This document shows positions 46,393 through 59,100 of a stretch of 64,000 nt of DNA, one piece after another. Source of the stretch: Juglans regia (lineage: Eukaryota > Streptophyta > Magnoliopsida > Fagales > Juglandaceae); assembly GCF_001411555.2 (NCBI RefSeq), contig NC_049904.1:27665370-27729369 (forward strand), written 5' to 3'. The first letter of the stretch is position 1. The number at the start of each line of letters is the position of its first letter. Both the position numbers and the translations under genes were made by a program. A model generated the notes under the pieces. The model saw only the letters and a list, made by a program, of their open reading frames with translations. It was not told the origin of the DNA and did not search any database.

Positions 46393-48166
46393 GAATTGAG
46401 GAATGATCCAGAAAATAAAGAGTTTTTTTGTTTAGGTTTACTTTAGCATCCCTTCTCGTCCTCTCCATTATGACAAGCTGAAACCATTGAAAATGCTACA
46501 AAAAACAGGCCGAAGCCTATCCGTTGTAAAGGGGCAATGATCCAGAGTCGTGTCCCGTGAATTTTCTCACAAAAGGGACAAAAAAAAGTGTCAGACGGGG
46601 ACTAGAAAGATGAGCATTATGTAGGAGATGGATTGAAGTGAAGCTGGTGGAATGTTGAAAGATTTTGTGAGTCTTGTATCCATTGCACACTTCCTCGTTG
46701 AACTGAGAATGATTGGAGTTGGGTTAAAATGGTATTCATGAAAACGATAGTGCATGCAAAGATCGGAACAACTGAGATCAGAATCTTCACTTGCTCCACT
46801 TGAGTAACTGTGCACAATCTCCATCGGCTTTCCTCTGAATTGATAGAGAGGGAAGAAATGAAATGGAGAGAGAGAAAAAGAAACAAAAAAATTTATTAAA
46901 TGAGGCATCAGTTGCGCGCCGGTTGCAACAGGTGGTTGTAATAAGTATTTTTGATTTTTAAATAATGTTGTAAATTTTTTTAATTTTTTTAAAAATATTT
47001 ATAATAATTAAAAATATATATAATAAATAAAATATACTTTTCGAGACCCACGTTCGTAATAAATTTTGGATTTATATAGTGTTACTCTTTAATTTTCGAT
47101 GTCATTAAGTTGGCAGGCAGCATCTCTTCCATATGCCAAAAGAGTCCATTCAATAATTTACATCCAAAAAGTTCTCTGGTCATGCTTTTTTCTTTTTCTT
47201 TTTTCTTTTTTTTTTATCAAATGATATCATTATATAATTTTTTTTTAAATCTCAGATTTATGCTTTTACGATTGTACCACTACAAATAAAAAACAATAAA
47301 GATTATTCAGTTTGATATCTAATTTATGGAAAAATAATTTTAATTTCCAAACAATTTTCTCATAAATAATCCACAAATCTCATCTATTTAATTAATCAAA
47401 ACAATAATTTTAATTTCAAAACTATTGATTTGACACCTGTGATGCGAGATGATCATCATGATCAAGATAGGTTCTGGGGTCACTTCACAATTTCTGCATT
47501 GAGTCATGTTAGGCCGCGGCAATGACTATTGGTCGTGCTGTTTAGTATAAATTTATTTTTTTATTTTTTAAAAATAAAAAAAATATTAATATATTAAAAA
47601 TTACTTTTTTAATTAATAAATAAAAGAAATTAAAATATATAAATAATTAAACTAAAGAGATAAAATGAGGTCACTAGCTATCATTTTCCTATATGCATTA
47701 TAGCAGTACTGATTGTGAATTTGTGTGGGAAATCGTATGTCTTTGGGAAGTAAAGAAGATTATAAAAAAAGGGTAGTCTTTTGGTATCTCATTACTCATA
47801 GAAAGACAATGGAAAACGATAGCAGTCTATCATCGTTTGTGTCTCATTAAGTGTGTAATTTAAAATCAACGAAACTTCTTATTTGTTTTATTGAAGTTTT
47901 ATCACATCAATCCAAGGCCAATGATCGCTATCTACTCTGTATATAGTCTTCGAATCATTCTTAAAGAGCATATGCGTTTTTTTAACCCGTGGCTGTGGGT
48001 CGACTCAAAGGAATAGTTGGCAATTAAGGCTATTGCATATTGATAAAGAAAGGACACCATCCCATTCTTGCAACACCTGTGATACTGTGAAGTCACCATT
48101 TTAAACCTCCTACACCTTAGGCCTCCTCAATCTACCACGCTGATCACTCTCAGTACTGGATCAACC

Positions 48167-50268
48167 ATGCTGGCCTCCAAAGACGGCTTCCACCAAACCA
48201 CTCTAAACGATTCAGATCAGCAGTACTCACAATCACCAGACTCCCAACCCATCACGGCTATGGTCCAAGGAGTCGACTCCCGGCTCGAAAATGTGCTATC
48301 GGATCCTAAGTTGCCGCGATTCAAGCGCCTCCGAACTGCGACGTGGATTGAGCTCAAGATCCTCTTCCGCCTCGCCGCACCTGCCGTCTTCGTCTACATG
48401 ATCAACAATTTCATGTCGCTCTCCACACGAGTCTTCGCTGGCCACCTCGGTAATCTTGAGCTCGCCGCTGCCTCTCTTGGCAACAGTGGCATCCAACTCT
48501 TCGCCTACGGCCTCATGGTATGTACAATTTTCTCAAGCGAACATGTACGTATTTTCGTGAACATGTTGATTTGGGTGATTTAATTACTTGCTTGTCTTAC
48601 GTAGACGTGGGTTTGCTTTGGCTGTATATATATCTATAGTTAGGCATGGGAAGCGCAGTGGAGACTCTCTGCGGCCAGGCCTTCGGAGCCCACAAGTATG
48701 AGATGCTAGGCATATATTTGCAAAGATCGATGGTCGTCCTGACTCTTACTGGGATCCCAATAACTTTAATCTATGTTTTATCGAAGCCCATCTTGCTCTT
48801 ACTCGGAGAACCAATAACCGTGGCGTCCTCAGCTGCAGTTTTCGTCTACGGTCTGATCCCACAAATATTCGCTTACGCAGTGAACTTCCCCATGCAAAAA
48901 TTCCTGCAATCCCAGAGCATCGTAGCCCCGAGTGCGTACATAACTGCGGCTACGCTCGTGGTGCACCTGTTGCTAAGCTGGCTCGCGGTGTACGAATTTG
49001 GGATGGGATTGATTGGCGCATCCTTGGTGCTGAGCTTGTCGTGGTGGATCATGGCGATCGCTCAGTTCGTGTACATCTTGGTTAGCGGTGAGTGTAAGCA
49101 GACCTGGACAGGGCTTAGTTTGCAGGCATTTACTGGACTCTGGGAGTTTCTAAAATTGTCGAGTGCATCGGCGGTGATGTTGTGCTTGGAGATTTGGTAC
49201 TTTCAGATATTGGTGTTGATTGCTGGGTTGCTCGAAAACCCTGAGCTTGCTTTGGATTCTCTTGCCGTATGGTAAGAAAACTCGCCACTTTATAATTAGT
49301 AGAGCCGGAAGAGTAGCACTCTAGATACATGTTTCCGTGACTACTCTGGCATATATCTTTTTTTTTTTCTTTTTTTTTTTAGTGTTGACAACTTGATACA
49401 CTCTTTTTTTTTTTTTAAATAATAATAAATTTTTTAAGGTGGTTTTATATTTATTTTTTTTAAAAAAAATATATAAATTTTTTCTATACTGTATTTAATA
49501 TTTCTCATTTTAAACTATTATATTTTACGAGTCCCATTTTTTCTGAAAAAACTGCACGTGATTTGCATTCTTTACGTCTATACAAATTATTTTTAAGTTA
49601 AAATCGATTGCTAATCTTAACAACTCTTTCAATATCATTAATCAATTAGTTGTACGTTTAGACTCAAAAGTGAAATTTCAGTATAAAATGAATCTTAAAT
49701 CTTATCATATTATAACTATAATTGTTATAATTTGTTGTTGATACTGTTTAAAATAACTATATATATATATATTTATTCAAACGATAATAATAAATGTTAT
49801 CAATTTTCTTTATAAAAAGAAAAAACTCATAAATACAAATCGACAGGGTGAAATTATGAGGTCCTCAAACCTCAATGACGATATATAAAAGGAGTTTTTC
49901 TATGAATCAGTAATTAATATCACACATTTTATATTTATAATGATTTTATAGAGTGTTGGATATTTTTTATAGAGTATTAAATATATTTTTTTTAAATATG
50001 AAGTGTGAGATATGAATAGTCAACAATAAAAAAAAAATTCATATAAAAAATTCCTCATTTATCGCATTTAAGGATAAAAGTTGCAAATTGCAACTTGATC
50101 TGCATGGCGTAACTGGAGTGATAATAATAAATGTTCATGATCGATGATACTGTGCAGCATGGCTATTAGTGGGTTGCTGTTCATGGTTTCAGTAGGGTTT
50201 AATGCAGCTGCAAGGTCAGTCATAATTACTGCAACTCTAATGCTATTATATATTATTGTCATCTTTTC

Positions 50269-50305
<37 letters not shown>

Positions 50306-50801
50306 AATTAGTTTGAGAACCGAACCTGATTAACTTGATTGAAAGGGCATGCAGTGTGAGGGTGAGCAATGAGTTAGGGGCTGGACATCCCAAGTCAGCA
50401 GCATTCACAGTTTTAATCGTCAATTTGGTTTCTTTCATTATTGCTGTAATAGAAGCAGTCGTTGTGCTTGCTCTCCGGGATATCATAAGCTATGGCTTCA
50501 CCGGCGGTGAAGCCGTCGCTAATGCTGTCTCGGAGCTCTGTCCCTTCTTGGCATTCACTCTCATTCTCAATGGGGTTCAGCCAGTTCTTTCTGGTAATTA
50601 TTTTAATTTTCTCTATTACGTACGTACTGATCTATTTGAAGAAAGAAGATTATTTCTTTTTACTTAACTTGTTAATTTGGAAATATTGATAGTTGTTATA
50701 TATAGCTAGCTGTTATAAACATTAATTAATGACTTCATGGGTATGAATTTTGAACCAGATTCAGCTTGCTAGCTGCATGATCTTTCGACTAGGCTGGGGG
50801 G

Positions 50802-50845
<44 letters not shown>

Positions 50846-52126
50846 CTTGTAGAGATCGAACAGGACTAGCTAATGTGCAGATGATCATGATCTGCATGCA
50901 TGCAGGGGTGGCTGTGGGATGTGGATGGCAATCATTTGTGGCATATGTAAATGTTGGATGTTATTACGTGGTTGGAATACCTTTGGGTTGCCTTCTAGGC
51001 TTCAAGTTCGACCTTGGCGCTAAGGTAAATCTGAAGAGAATTAGGTTCCCTCCAATTTAAACATGAAAGAGATAAGACATCTATAGCATTTATTATTAAT
51101 AATTATGTCCAAAATATTTATGTGACATTAATAAATGTTGTAGAGACGACTGTATATATATATTTTTAGAATAATGTTATATATATTTATAATTTTACTT
51201 ACAAGACTTATTTTATTAGTTTTCTTTTGAATTTTAAATTTTAAATTTTAAATTTCATGATTTTCAGCATATCAATAACTGACGTGGAGAAGTAAGTTTT
51301 TTGTAAATTTTTCTTAAATACATTTAGCATTTTGTATTTTTTTTATTCCATTTTAAAGTCTTTAAATTTGGATAAGAACTCATGGAATCTTTTCTCATAA
51401 ATCTTATACAACGGATATATAATGCATTGATACACTTTATGTACATATATATATATATATATATATATCAATTTAGATCATGTGATCAGCAAAGATAAAC
51501 TTGCTCAAAATTGCATAACTATTAGGATTGATCAAAAGGAAAGCTAGCTAGCTAGGTAGTGAAGTACTGAATTAAATTGCTCTCAACTTATAAAAGACCG
51601 AGCTAATCTTGGTTTGATGTGCGTACGTGCAGGGAATATGGTCGGGGATGATAGGAGGAACTATCATGCAGACCTTCATTCTACTGTGGGTAACTTTTCG
51701 CACGGATTGGAATAAAGAGGTATATATATAATTAGCTAGATAGCTCTTCATTTACTTTAAAATACAAGAATACTTTATCATGATTATGAGATATTTATGA
51801 AGAAAATACGTATATTTGTAAGTATAATATTTATTGATACATCAAATATATCTCATAACGTGGAAGTGTGACAGATCAAATAACATAAAAAATTTTTTTT
51901 GACTTTTTTTAAAAAAATTATAAAAAATCTCACAATAAATAATAACTTGTAAATAAATAGCAAGGCTGCTTATTTATTAGTAAAAAGCACAAGGAAAATG
52001 GAAATTTGTTGCAAAAAAAAGCTGCAATCAGAGGAATTCATGAAATTTCAGGTGGAGATTGCTAGGAGGCGATTGAACAAATGGGAGGACAAGAAGATCA
52101 AGGAGCCTCTGCTACAGAGCCAATAA
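48167..52126 (+). CDS. MATE/DETOXIFICATION transporter (DTX40-like)
   Basis: Seven exons with GT-AG borders and consistent phases: 48167-48517, 48640-49271, 50158-50214, 50355-50593, 50906-51024, 51633-51719 and 52052-52126, giving 519 residues. MATE proteins are membrane antiporters with about 12 helices that export organic compounds or move them into the vacuole using H+ or Na+ gradients. The first MatE half holds [31 protein letters not shown] and [15 protein letters not shown]. Next come [20 protein letters not shown] and [11 protein letters not shown]; the second half has [18 protein letters not shown] and [12 protein letters not shown]. Wording and length are very close to the Arabidopsis DTX40 group as I remember it; substrate is unknown. 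Introns carry TA microsatellites. No damage is seen, so it should be functional. Confidence 0.92.
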
Positions 52127-52615
52127 ACTTGCTGTCAAATTACATTTGACTGTATATTAGAATGCAAAGTGGGAGATAGACCCATATCATAATATATAAA
52201 GGGTTCAACTAATTAAAGTCAATCTGATGGATTCAGTTGCCATCCTGGCCCAATATTATTGGACCACGTAATGATTTTTGAGTTGTTCCGTAAGCTGCAT
52301 GGACAGAATTGAGATGTTCTAGAATGTGTAGGGTTTGATGCTTTGTTTGATATCTTAGGCATGGATTTGTTCGATCGATGTGCTCTTAAAACTTTATTTG
52401 GGCAATGTATCCACCTTGTCTAGTCTTACCTCTGGACCAGTTCTTCATATTGAATTTAATTATTAGCCATGAATCATAAACATGATCTTTTTGCATACAT
52501 AACATATATAATATCTATAGGATGCATGGTTAACAAATAAAAGAATGCATGATTAAGACATGGTGCGAGAAAAATAACAAATGAGAATGACAACAGCATT
52601 TGTTTATGGTCCTCC

Positions 52616-52650
<35 letters not shown>

Positions 52651-53172
52651 AATGTCATGCATGATATTCGTGTTTGTGGTCCAAATGAGAGCCGTCCCCC
52701 GCTCTCACTAAGGTCGTTTGTCATGCTGCCTTAGGCCTGAAAAATGTGGTTTCATAATATTCAATTGCAAATACAAAGGGGTTGGGGGGTGGTGAAGGCG
52801 ATAGGTCTCCTATTTTGAGTTTCTTCCAACAGAAAAAGTAATATTCGAACTTAAATAAGTATAGAAAATCATGGATTCTTTCTGAGGAATTCTCCTGATC
52901 GTTTCCCATATAATAGTCAGTGAACAACATGGATACAATATGGTTAAGTGTAATTTTCTTTATTATCCTCCACATTGAATGGTATATAACTACACAAAGT
53001 CTATTACCAAAAAATAAATAAAAAGCCAAAAAGTAACTATAATCAGTGATGACCTTGTCCTGCGCAAGAGAACAAACGCAACTGCACATGATCAAGTTGT
53101 TTATGTGTTGCGGCTATCAGACTCTTGCACATGATCAAGATGAATCAGTGTGAAAAGTTGGGTAAATCCACA
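52127..53172. other. Spacer between convergent MATE and HSP70-16 genes
   Basis: The two genes end toward each other with 1,046 bp between stop codons, so this contains both 3' UTRs. A TA repeat lies at 52618-52646. A 124-codon minus-strand frame (52721-53095) lacks any family likeness and overlaps the expected 3' UTR of the HSP70 gene. Confidence 0.5.
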
Positions 53173-56100
53173 TCAATCTACTTGCATGCTAATGCCATCA
53201 GATTCGTCCCTCTGATCTAAGTCATCTGCATCCTTTGAACTTGGGGGAGAAGCAAGGGATCTCATTATATGTTTCCATGTCCTGATTATAACAATTCACA
53301 GAACCCCATCAGGTTTAATGTAAAGAGAAAATGAAAAGAAAAAGCAAGAATATGTATAATTTTTTTTTTTTATTGGCATTGGCTGTCCAAGAACAGCATC
53401 CCGACTAATCCCAAGGGTGCACAAGCCCTTGGCAAGGAATTTCCCGCAAGTGCACCTTGGGTAATTCAAGGGAAAAATCCCTCAGTCCGATAGCCCCTAG
53501 AGATTGTTTGCACCCAAAGGAATTTGATCCTTAGACCTGGGAGGAGCATACCCTCAAGCTCAAGGCCTTTACCACTTATGCCAACCCCTAGGGGTTAGAA
53601 TATGTATAATAAAGCTAAAAATTTCAAATGAAAAGAAAACAATACGTCATTGCCACGATATCCAATTGAAATTATAGTTTGATGAGAGAGATTTTTGTAG
53701 GGTAGGATCATCTGACAAACCTACTACTACCAGCCGAGCATGAAGATGATAAGTGAGCAATTAACTTTTTCAAGGGCAGACAGGGCAGCAAAATAGTCAG
53801 CATAACTTTTTTTGAGAAGTGGGTGAGCATGACATATATGACTTCTTATTGAGCTACACTCCTATATCCATTTTGCCCTATATGATGCCCAATGACTAAT
53901 GAGTTTCTGTCATTCTCCAATCAAAGAACTCAGAAGTTTAAACACTGTAGGTGGACTTTATATGTACGATTTTTTTAAATCATAGATTTGTTAACTGGAA
54001 ATTAATAGTATCAGAACTGTACATGTCGAGAGCCTCTGCCTTTCTCTTGATTTCGTTTGACCATAATATCGGATCAGCATTTTTAGGCAAAGAATTCTGC
54101 AGTTGGATCTTCTCATGTAGCCATTGCTCTGCTTTATTGCATTCACCAATGATCTGTAAAAGAAAAGGACCAAAATGATGTATCGAGGCTATTTACCAAG
54201 AATGTCTGCACCACCAACCAATTGATGCACAAGAATCATACCACATCTCTCTCCCCAGCTGGAAGTACAAGCATCCGGTATTCTGTGATACAATCTAATA
54301 GACCCTTACTAGCTTGGGCCCGTGCCTCTTCCTCCTTATATCGGTTCTCAATGGGATCAAGCAGCTATTACAAATTAAAACCCTGTTAGATGCATCATTT
54401 AAGTAATAATTCATTAAAAAAATGACAAACTGTTCTTCACCTTTGCAAGGTACTCCAGTTTTTCAGTATAAACATCTACAGATTCATCAGCTCCATCTTC
54501 ATAAAGCCACTCTTCTATCTGTTCAAGATTACTGGAGATCCTTTCCCTCTCTAACTCGGTGTAGAATCCTAGATATTTATATAATATCTATCACATAGTA
54601 GTGTTATGCAAGCATCCAGAACATTGAAATTGAATAAAACAGTATGAAGACTTGGAGTATATTAAGTACAATTCACACATGAAACTCTAAACATTGGCAA
54701 AATGGACTTGACAAATGAAATACCATGACCTCATGACAAATGAAGGAATTGTTACCTATAAAAAAAAAAAGAAAAAAAAAAAGAGAAAAGAATGAGAGAA
54801 TTGTAGATATGAACCCTGTCACTAGCATCCTAGTTGTAAATTCTAGTTGTTTATCAGCTTTTATTTTCACAAGAAGAAAGAGGCTTTATACCAAAGCAAA
54901 ATCTTAATTAGTGTCTATCATCATGCTCAATGTCTTTAATAAAGGATACAAGAAAATGTTGAAAAAAAGGAATGTGATGCATCACCCCTCCAATAAATAA
55001 TGGCATCAAAAGTTTAAAAGAATGAATAGTGATAGTCTTAAGACTTCGACACACATGGGGGGGGTGTCTGGTTTGCACATACCAATTATTCAGACCCAGA
55101 TATTCAATCATTAGTTAAATACATGAGGTATCATCAGCTAACTATATGAGGGAAAGTCATAACTAAGACTTTTTCATTTCAAATCCAATACAAACTAGAA
55201 GAAATACATTGAATACACTGAAAGTAAGGGAACTTAATTTCCATCAAAATCATACTAGGATAAAATTATATATTCAAATGTAGCCAAGAAAAGGTAAGCA
55301 TATATTTCAAGCGAAAAATGGTAATAAGAAACCGCAACCGCATGGGTAAAGCAGTAAGGTTTAGGCTTAAAACGTTGCTAAGTCCCGACATTAGAAGCGA
55401 GGCTTAAGGGAACAAGCCCAGGAATTTCTCCAACCATTCCCTCCAGTAGAGCCTCTCTAAAGGTCAATGTCACAACAGCCTTTGATCCCCTCATCTAATC
55501 AAGGAATGATCAAGTGTTACCATGACAGAGAGTCAGTTTCTGTTCCTCTACATACGTGCAAAATATTTATAGCCATATTCTACAAAGGCTTTGCCAAGGT
55601 GTAGTAGGTTTGACTCAAATTCAGATTCCCCTAGTCTCAGAAGCGGTCTTTAGATTTGGGAGGATAGCTAAGACGCTGATTTGGGATTTTGTATTATACC
55701 TTATCGCGCATCTCATAGACATAAGACTCCAACGCATTTTTCTTATCTTTGGTATGCTCCATCTTTAAGTCTTGTTGCAGCAGCTGAAGTTCTTTCTTTT
55801 GAGCTTCCAAGAGCTCAGCATCTGCCATTCTACCATAGACATGCTCACTAACAGGAATATCAAGCCTTTTGACAACCTTGCTTTTCCTCATCCCATCATC
55901 CTACTCAAGGAAATGAATTTAAAGCCTTAACTCCCAACTCATAACAAAGAATGTCCTCAGTTGAACACAACATAAGATGTACATAAGATTAAGGCTCTCA
56001 AAGGTGAGAATAACTACAAAAGAAAAAAAACATATGTTTCTCACTTTTCCAGAGAATGTGGAAGGCAATAAATTGTTAATGGCAACACAGTCTAGAGCTA

Positions 56101-59100
56101 AAAATCACAAAAAATGGTTAGCCAATTGAACTTACAGCAGACATGGATGAAGGTTTCAAATGTTTAAGGTTACCATCTTCGGCACTATTTGGGACAGAAG
56201 CAGACCCACGATTGGATTCTGCCTCCATCTTATCTGAAGTCAAGTGAGCATCACTCCTTGCATGGGGATCAACAATATCATCCTCCAATAGCTGCTGATA
56301 CAGTAGAAAAGGATTATGATAACTTATCATTATATTTTAAAAAATATCTTAGGCCCAATATGCCGAGTGTATTGACTGATAAAATTATATACTTACTGAG
56401 GCTGATACTACAGTAACAATTCCATGAATGTTTAGCTGCAGTCTAACTTTAACTTTTGTTGCTTCCATGTGAGAAGCTTGGAAAGGGCCAACCTAGATAA
56501 ATGAAAAATCATTAATCCAGTGTAAATAAACCAAGGAACAAAATTAAACAGTGACTGCAAATGGCTTCAGACAAAGACATTGATTACTTCCTGAACGATT
56601 GGAAGATGAATACCCCACGGTAAAAAGAAAGAATAATTACAGATTAAGAAACGCAAACGGATAGTTGAATAAGGCCAATGATAGTTGGTTTGATCAGTCT
56701 GAGAAGGAAGCGACCATGGCGGATTTTGATGATCTTCATGATGGGTTGTTGAAATCCAGAAGCTCCATGAAAATTATAGATGAAGCATTGGAGTATGAAT
56801 TATGTAGAGATGTTGATGGAGTAGTGGAGGAGGGGGAAGTAATGGCTGAATCGGAGGAAGATGCATGGCAATTCTGTGTCTGAGAAGGAAGACGAGGATG
56901 AACTGGAAGAACTGGCTGCAAAATGTTATGAGTCGGACATTGATATTTCTATCCCGATTAAAAATCTTCGCGGTGTGAAAAAAAGGACAGCTACTGTAGT
57001 CCTTGAGAGGATTACTCGTTCTAATAAACATTATTAATTGATGAATATTCTTATTTGGAATATTAGGGGTATTTGTTCGTCGAAGGCTATGTTGCGGCGT
57101 ATTTTGAATAAGCATAAGCCATCAGTGGTGGCTTTATTAGAACCTTTTCTTTTCGTTAATAAATGCAAGCGTTGGGCTAGGTGGTTGAAGCTTCCAAATT
57201 TCTGTCATAACACTGATGCTGGAGGTGAGAGGTATGGCTGTTTTGGGCTGAAGGGATGGATTTTGAATTGATGTTGTCGATGGATCAGGCTCTTTCTGGC
57301 TGGTTTTCTTGTGGAGATTCTCATGTTCTCGCTACATTTGTATATGCTAGTTGTTTCCAACAGCAGCGTCATTCACTTTGGAGATATCTTTGTGATCTTT
57401 CAGTGCAGGATTCTCCTTGGTTTCTTGGAGGAGATTTCAATATTTTTCGGGATGTCAAAGAAAAGATTGGTGGAAGCTTTCGGTCTTCTTGTGCAACTAG
57501 GGAGTTCAATAATTGTATTCAAGCATGCGGTTTGGTGGACATTCCTTCGTCGGGTCAGCGGTTTTCCTGGTGCAATGGGAGGCTAGGGGGTGGTAGGATT
57601 TGGGCGTGGCTTGATAGAGTGTTAGTCAACACTGAGTTTTTAAGTTCGTTTGCAGAGGGGAGGATGGAATATTTATCTAGAACTTTGTCGGATCATTGTC
57701 CGATGAGTATTGAACTCATTCGTGAGAGATAAAGGGGCCCTTGAATTTTCTGATTCCAGTGCATGTGGTGTACTCATTCAAATTTTTTGGATGTGGTATG
57801 TGATTGTTGGGAGCAGGAAGTTGCTGGCTGTGCGATGGTGAGGATGAGTTTGAAGCTTAAAAAATTAAGATAGGTGTTAAGGAAGTGGAATGTGGAGGTT
57901 TTTGGAAAGGTTGAGCTAGAGATGAAAGCTATTGAAGAGGATCTGATTGCTCTAGAACATAATGTGATTGATAATTTCTCTCTAGATGCGGAGGCTGAGT
58001 TATTGTTATGTAAGCAAAAACATTTTGATTTATTACATCGCCAATAAATTATGGGATGTCAAAAATCTAGGATTAAATGGCTTACGGAAGGCGATTCAAA
58101 TACGGCATTCTTTCATGTGTCGTTAAAGTGCAAGAGGAAAAATAGAATTATTGATCACATGCGTCTGAAAGATGGCCGAACCCTTATCACAGCAGACGAA
58201 GTACATAGTGGTGCGGTGAATTATTTCCGTGAGATGCTTTCGACGTCCATGGTTACGGAAGACGCAGAAGTCATGAATGTATTAGCTCCCTCCATTTCAG
58301 ATGAGGATAATTCTTATTTGTGCTAGAGTCCCGTGATGGAGGAAGTTAAGGAGGCTCTTTGGTCAATCCCTCAAGACAGTAGCCTAGGACCTAATGGTTT
58401 CTCAGCAAGTTTTTTTCAGCTTGCTTGGGATATTATTAAAGATGATTTGTTGAACATGGCTATTTGAGTTCTTTGATGGAATGCTGCTAGCTACTTTCTT
58501 TGGTGCTACAAATATTGTGTTGATTCCAAAAGTTGATGCTCCTGAGAGTTTTGTGCAATTCCGGCCCATAAGTTTGTGTTCTGAGGTGTATAAGGTGATG
58601 ACTAAAATAATGGTTAGTAGGTTGGCACCGATAATGGGGAAATTAATTTCCCAAGAGCAATCAGCCTTTTGTAAAGGGTGTAGCATCTTCGATAACATTG
58701 CCATTGCACAGGAATGGTACAAGGTATCAATAGGCGAGTTCGGGGGGGAAATATCATGATAAAGATTGATATGGCTAAAGCTTATGATCGGGTTAATTGG
58801 AAATTCTTATTGGAAGTGATGAGGCGTTTGGGGTTTTCGGCGAAATGGAGGGATCTTATTTTTAATTGCATCTCTTCGCCTATGTGTTCTATAATGCTAA
58901 ATGGGAAGGTTAAAGGTTTTTTCAAGCCTTCTTGGGGTCTTCGACAGGGCGATCCCTTATCGCCATACCTTTTTATTTTATCTAAAGAGCTACTTTCTCG
59001 TATGATTCGAGATGAGTTTAATAAAGGTATTAAGCCATTCCACCATGGAGGGGCAATGATTAGTCACTTGTTTTATGCAGATGACCTTCTTCTTTTTGCT

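Larger units (their letters stand above)
44871..48166. other. Intergenic DNA upstream of the MATE gene
   Basis: No gene is recognised. Two repeats are listed separately (45150-45495 and 46208-46392). Open frames at 45692-46118 and 46591-46908 have no family likeness. The last 200 bp before the MATE start become GC-richer, but no TATA box was found close to the start codon. Confidence 0.45.

Noticed and set aside
48296..49330. Minus-strand frames over the MATE exons
   Set aside because: They are shadows of the plus-strand MATE coding sequence.
52721..53095. 124-codon minus-strand frame as a separate gene
   Set aside because: It lies in the expected 3' UTR of the HSP70-16-type gene, with no motif and no start context.
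54441..54568. A shorter exon starting at 54568 (acceptor ATATCTAG) in the HSP70-16-type gene
   Set aside because: It would break the phase with the preceding exon, which ends in phase 0. Starting at 54587, after GATAG, keeps the frame and restores the residues expected from the family.
55320..55680. A second SINE in the HSP70-16 intron
   Set aside because: A few tRNA-like strings occur, but I could not place A and B boxes at correct spacing, a tail or a duplication.
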